Below, piece after piece: positions 7,889 to 8,354 of a DNA stretch of 8,354 nucleotides (positions are counted from its first letter, which is position 1; the number at the start of each line of letters is the position of its first letter). The stretch is from JTS-RE94 sp041750795. Lineage in GTDB: Bacteria; Planctomycetota; Planctomycetia; Pirellulales; PALSA-1355. The notes under the pieces were generated by a model. That model searched no databases, was not told the origin of the DNA, and was given only the letters and a program-made list of their open reading frames with translations. Location of the stretch: positions 1 through 8,354 of the forward strand of contig JBGSYQ010000442.1 in NCBI GenBank assembly GCA_041750795.1, in the 5' to 3' direction. Both the position numbers and the translations under genes were made by a program.

Positions 7889-8332
7889 ATGTCCGAACAT
7901 GCTCACGACGACGCCCACGAAAGCCATGGCGGAATCGCGCAGTACATTTACGTGTTTCTCGCGCTGTGCGTGCTGACGGGCGCCTCGTTTTTCACATATT
8001 CGTCGGCGTGGCCCTTCCATAACGAGCCGAAAATCGGTTGGGCCTTCATGATGGCGGTTTCCTGCACCAAGGCGATGCTGGTGATCCTGTTCTTCATGCA
8101 CGTGAAGTACGAAGCCAACTGGAAATACGTGCTGACGATTCCCGCGGCATTTATGTCGATCTTCTTGATCCTGGCGCTGGTGCCCGACGTCGGCCTGCGC
8201 GGACATTGGCTTTCGGAAGATCGCCAACAGCACATGGCGGCGCCGCGCAGCGAAGCCGGATCCGTGCGCCAAGGCGCAGGGCACGACGGCGGAGGGCACG
8301 AAGCACCCGGCGCCGACAAAGCCGCGCACTAG
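7889..8332 (+). CDS. coxD: Cytochrome c oxidase subunit IV, prokaryotic type
   Basis: Small accessory membrane subunit of a haem-copper oxidase, with a presumed structural or assembly role. Three hydrophobic helices are visible, about 16-36, 49-71 and 80-99. The second contains the Lys61 and FFMHVKYE features usual in bacterial subunit IV, and the third ends in LVPDVGLRG. The first 13 residues carry four His (HAHDDAHESH), echoing the His-rich starts of CoxA and CoxC. A ~40-residue soluble tail (108-147) is Gly/Ala/His-rich and looks disordered. At 147 residues it is longer than the ~95-110 typical of the family because of this tail. It follows coxC by 48 bases, completing the coxB-A-C-D set. 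Assignment rests on helix pattern, position and recalled similarity to planctomycete proteins, as the family has few invariant residues. Confidence 0.88.
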   Translation: MSEHAHDDAHESHGGIAQYIYVFLALCVLTGASFFTYSSAWPFHNEPKIGWAFMMAVSCTKAMLVILFFMHVKYEANWKYVLTIPAAFMSIFLILALVPDVGLRGHWLSEDRQQHMAAPRSEAGSVRQGAGHDGGGHEAPGADKAAH

Positions 8333-8354
8333 CTGGCACGCTCACGGGCCGGAG

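Overview
The window is one continuous, co-directional gene cluster on the + strand. It encodes an aa3-type cytochrome c oxidase (respiratory complex IV), two probable electron carriers and the haem A synthesis enzymes. High GC, protein signatures such as the CtaA stretch around VTTYDAGMAVPDWP, the CoxD stretch KYEANWKYVLTIPAA, and the separate dihaem cytochrome plus cupredoxin upstream of coxB suggest a planctomycete, perhaps of the Pirellulales. This assignment is inferred from recalled family resemblance, not from a search.

Layout. (1) 3-773: a cupredoxin-type blue copper protein, cut off at its 5' end by the window. (2) 797-2095: a dihaem c-type cytochrome with a lipoprotein signal. (3) 2150-2968: coxB, the CuA subunit II. 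(4) 2965-4773: coxA, the catalytic subunit I, overlapping coxB by 4 bases. (5) 4848-5864: ctaA, haem A synthase. (6) 5861-6766: ctaB, haem O synthase, overlapping ctaA by 4 bases. (7) 6818-7840: coxC, subunit III with a large inserted coiled-coil segment. (8) 7889-8332: coxD, the small subunit IV. The remaining 22 bases (8333-8354) hold nothing identifiable; they end in GGAG, which could precede another gene. Every intergenic gap is under 80 bases. I see no tRNA, rRNA, mobile element, CRISPR array or convincing terminator.

How the genes work together. CtaB farnesylates haem B to haem O, and CtaA oxidises haem O to haem A, which fills the two haem sites of CoxA. Electrons from a bc1-like or alternative complex III (not in the window) would reach CuA in CoxB through a periplasmic carrier. 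CoxB has no fused cytochrome c domain, so the dihaem lipoprotein and/or the blue copper protein are natural candidates. CoxA carries every metal ligand but belongs to the A2 class: it has YSHPAVY in helix VI in place of the HPEVY glutamate.

The more unusual points are the ~120-residue predicted coiled-coil/His-rich insertion in the periplasmic loop of CoxC, recurring histidine-rich termini on CoxA, CoxC and CoxD, a Phe at the usual electron-entry Trp of CoxB, and an amicyanin-like copper loop in the first gene. The system as a whole is a recognisable respiratory operon, not a wholly new one.
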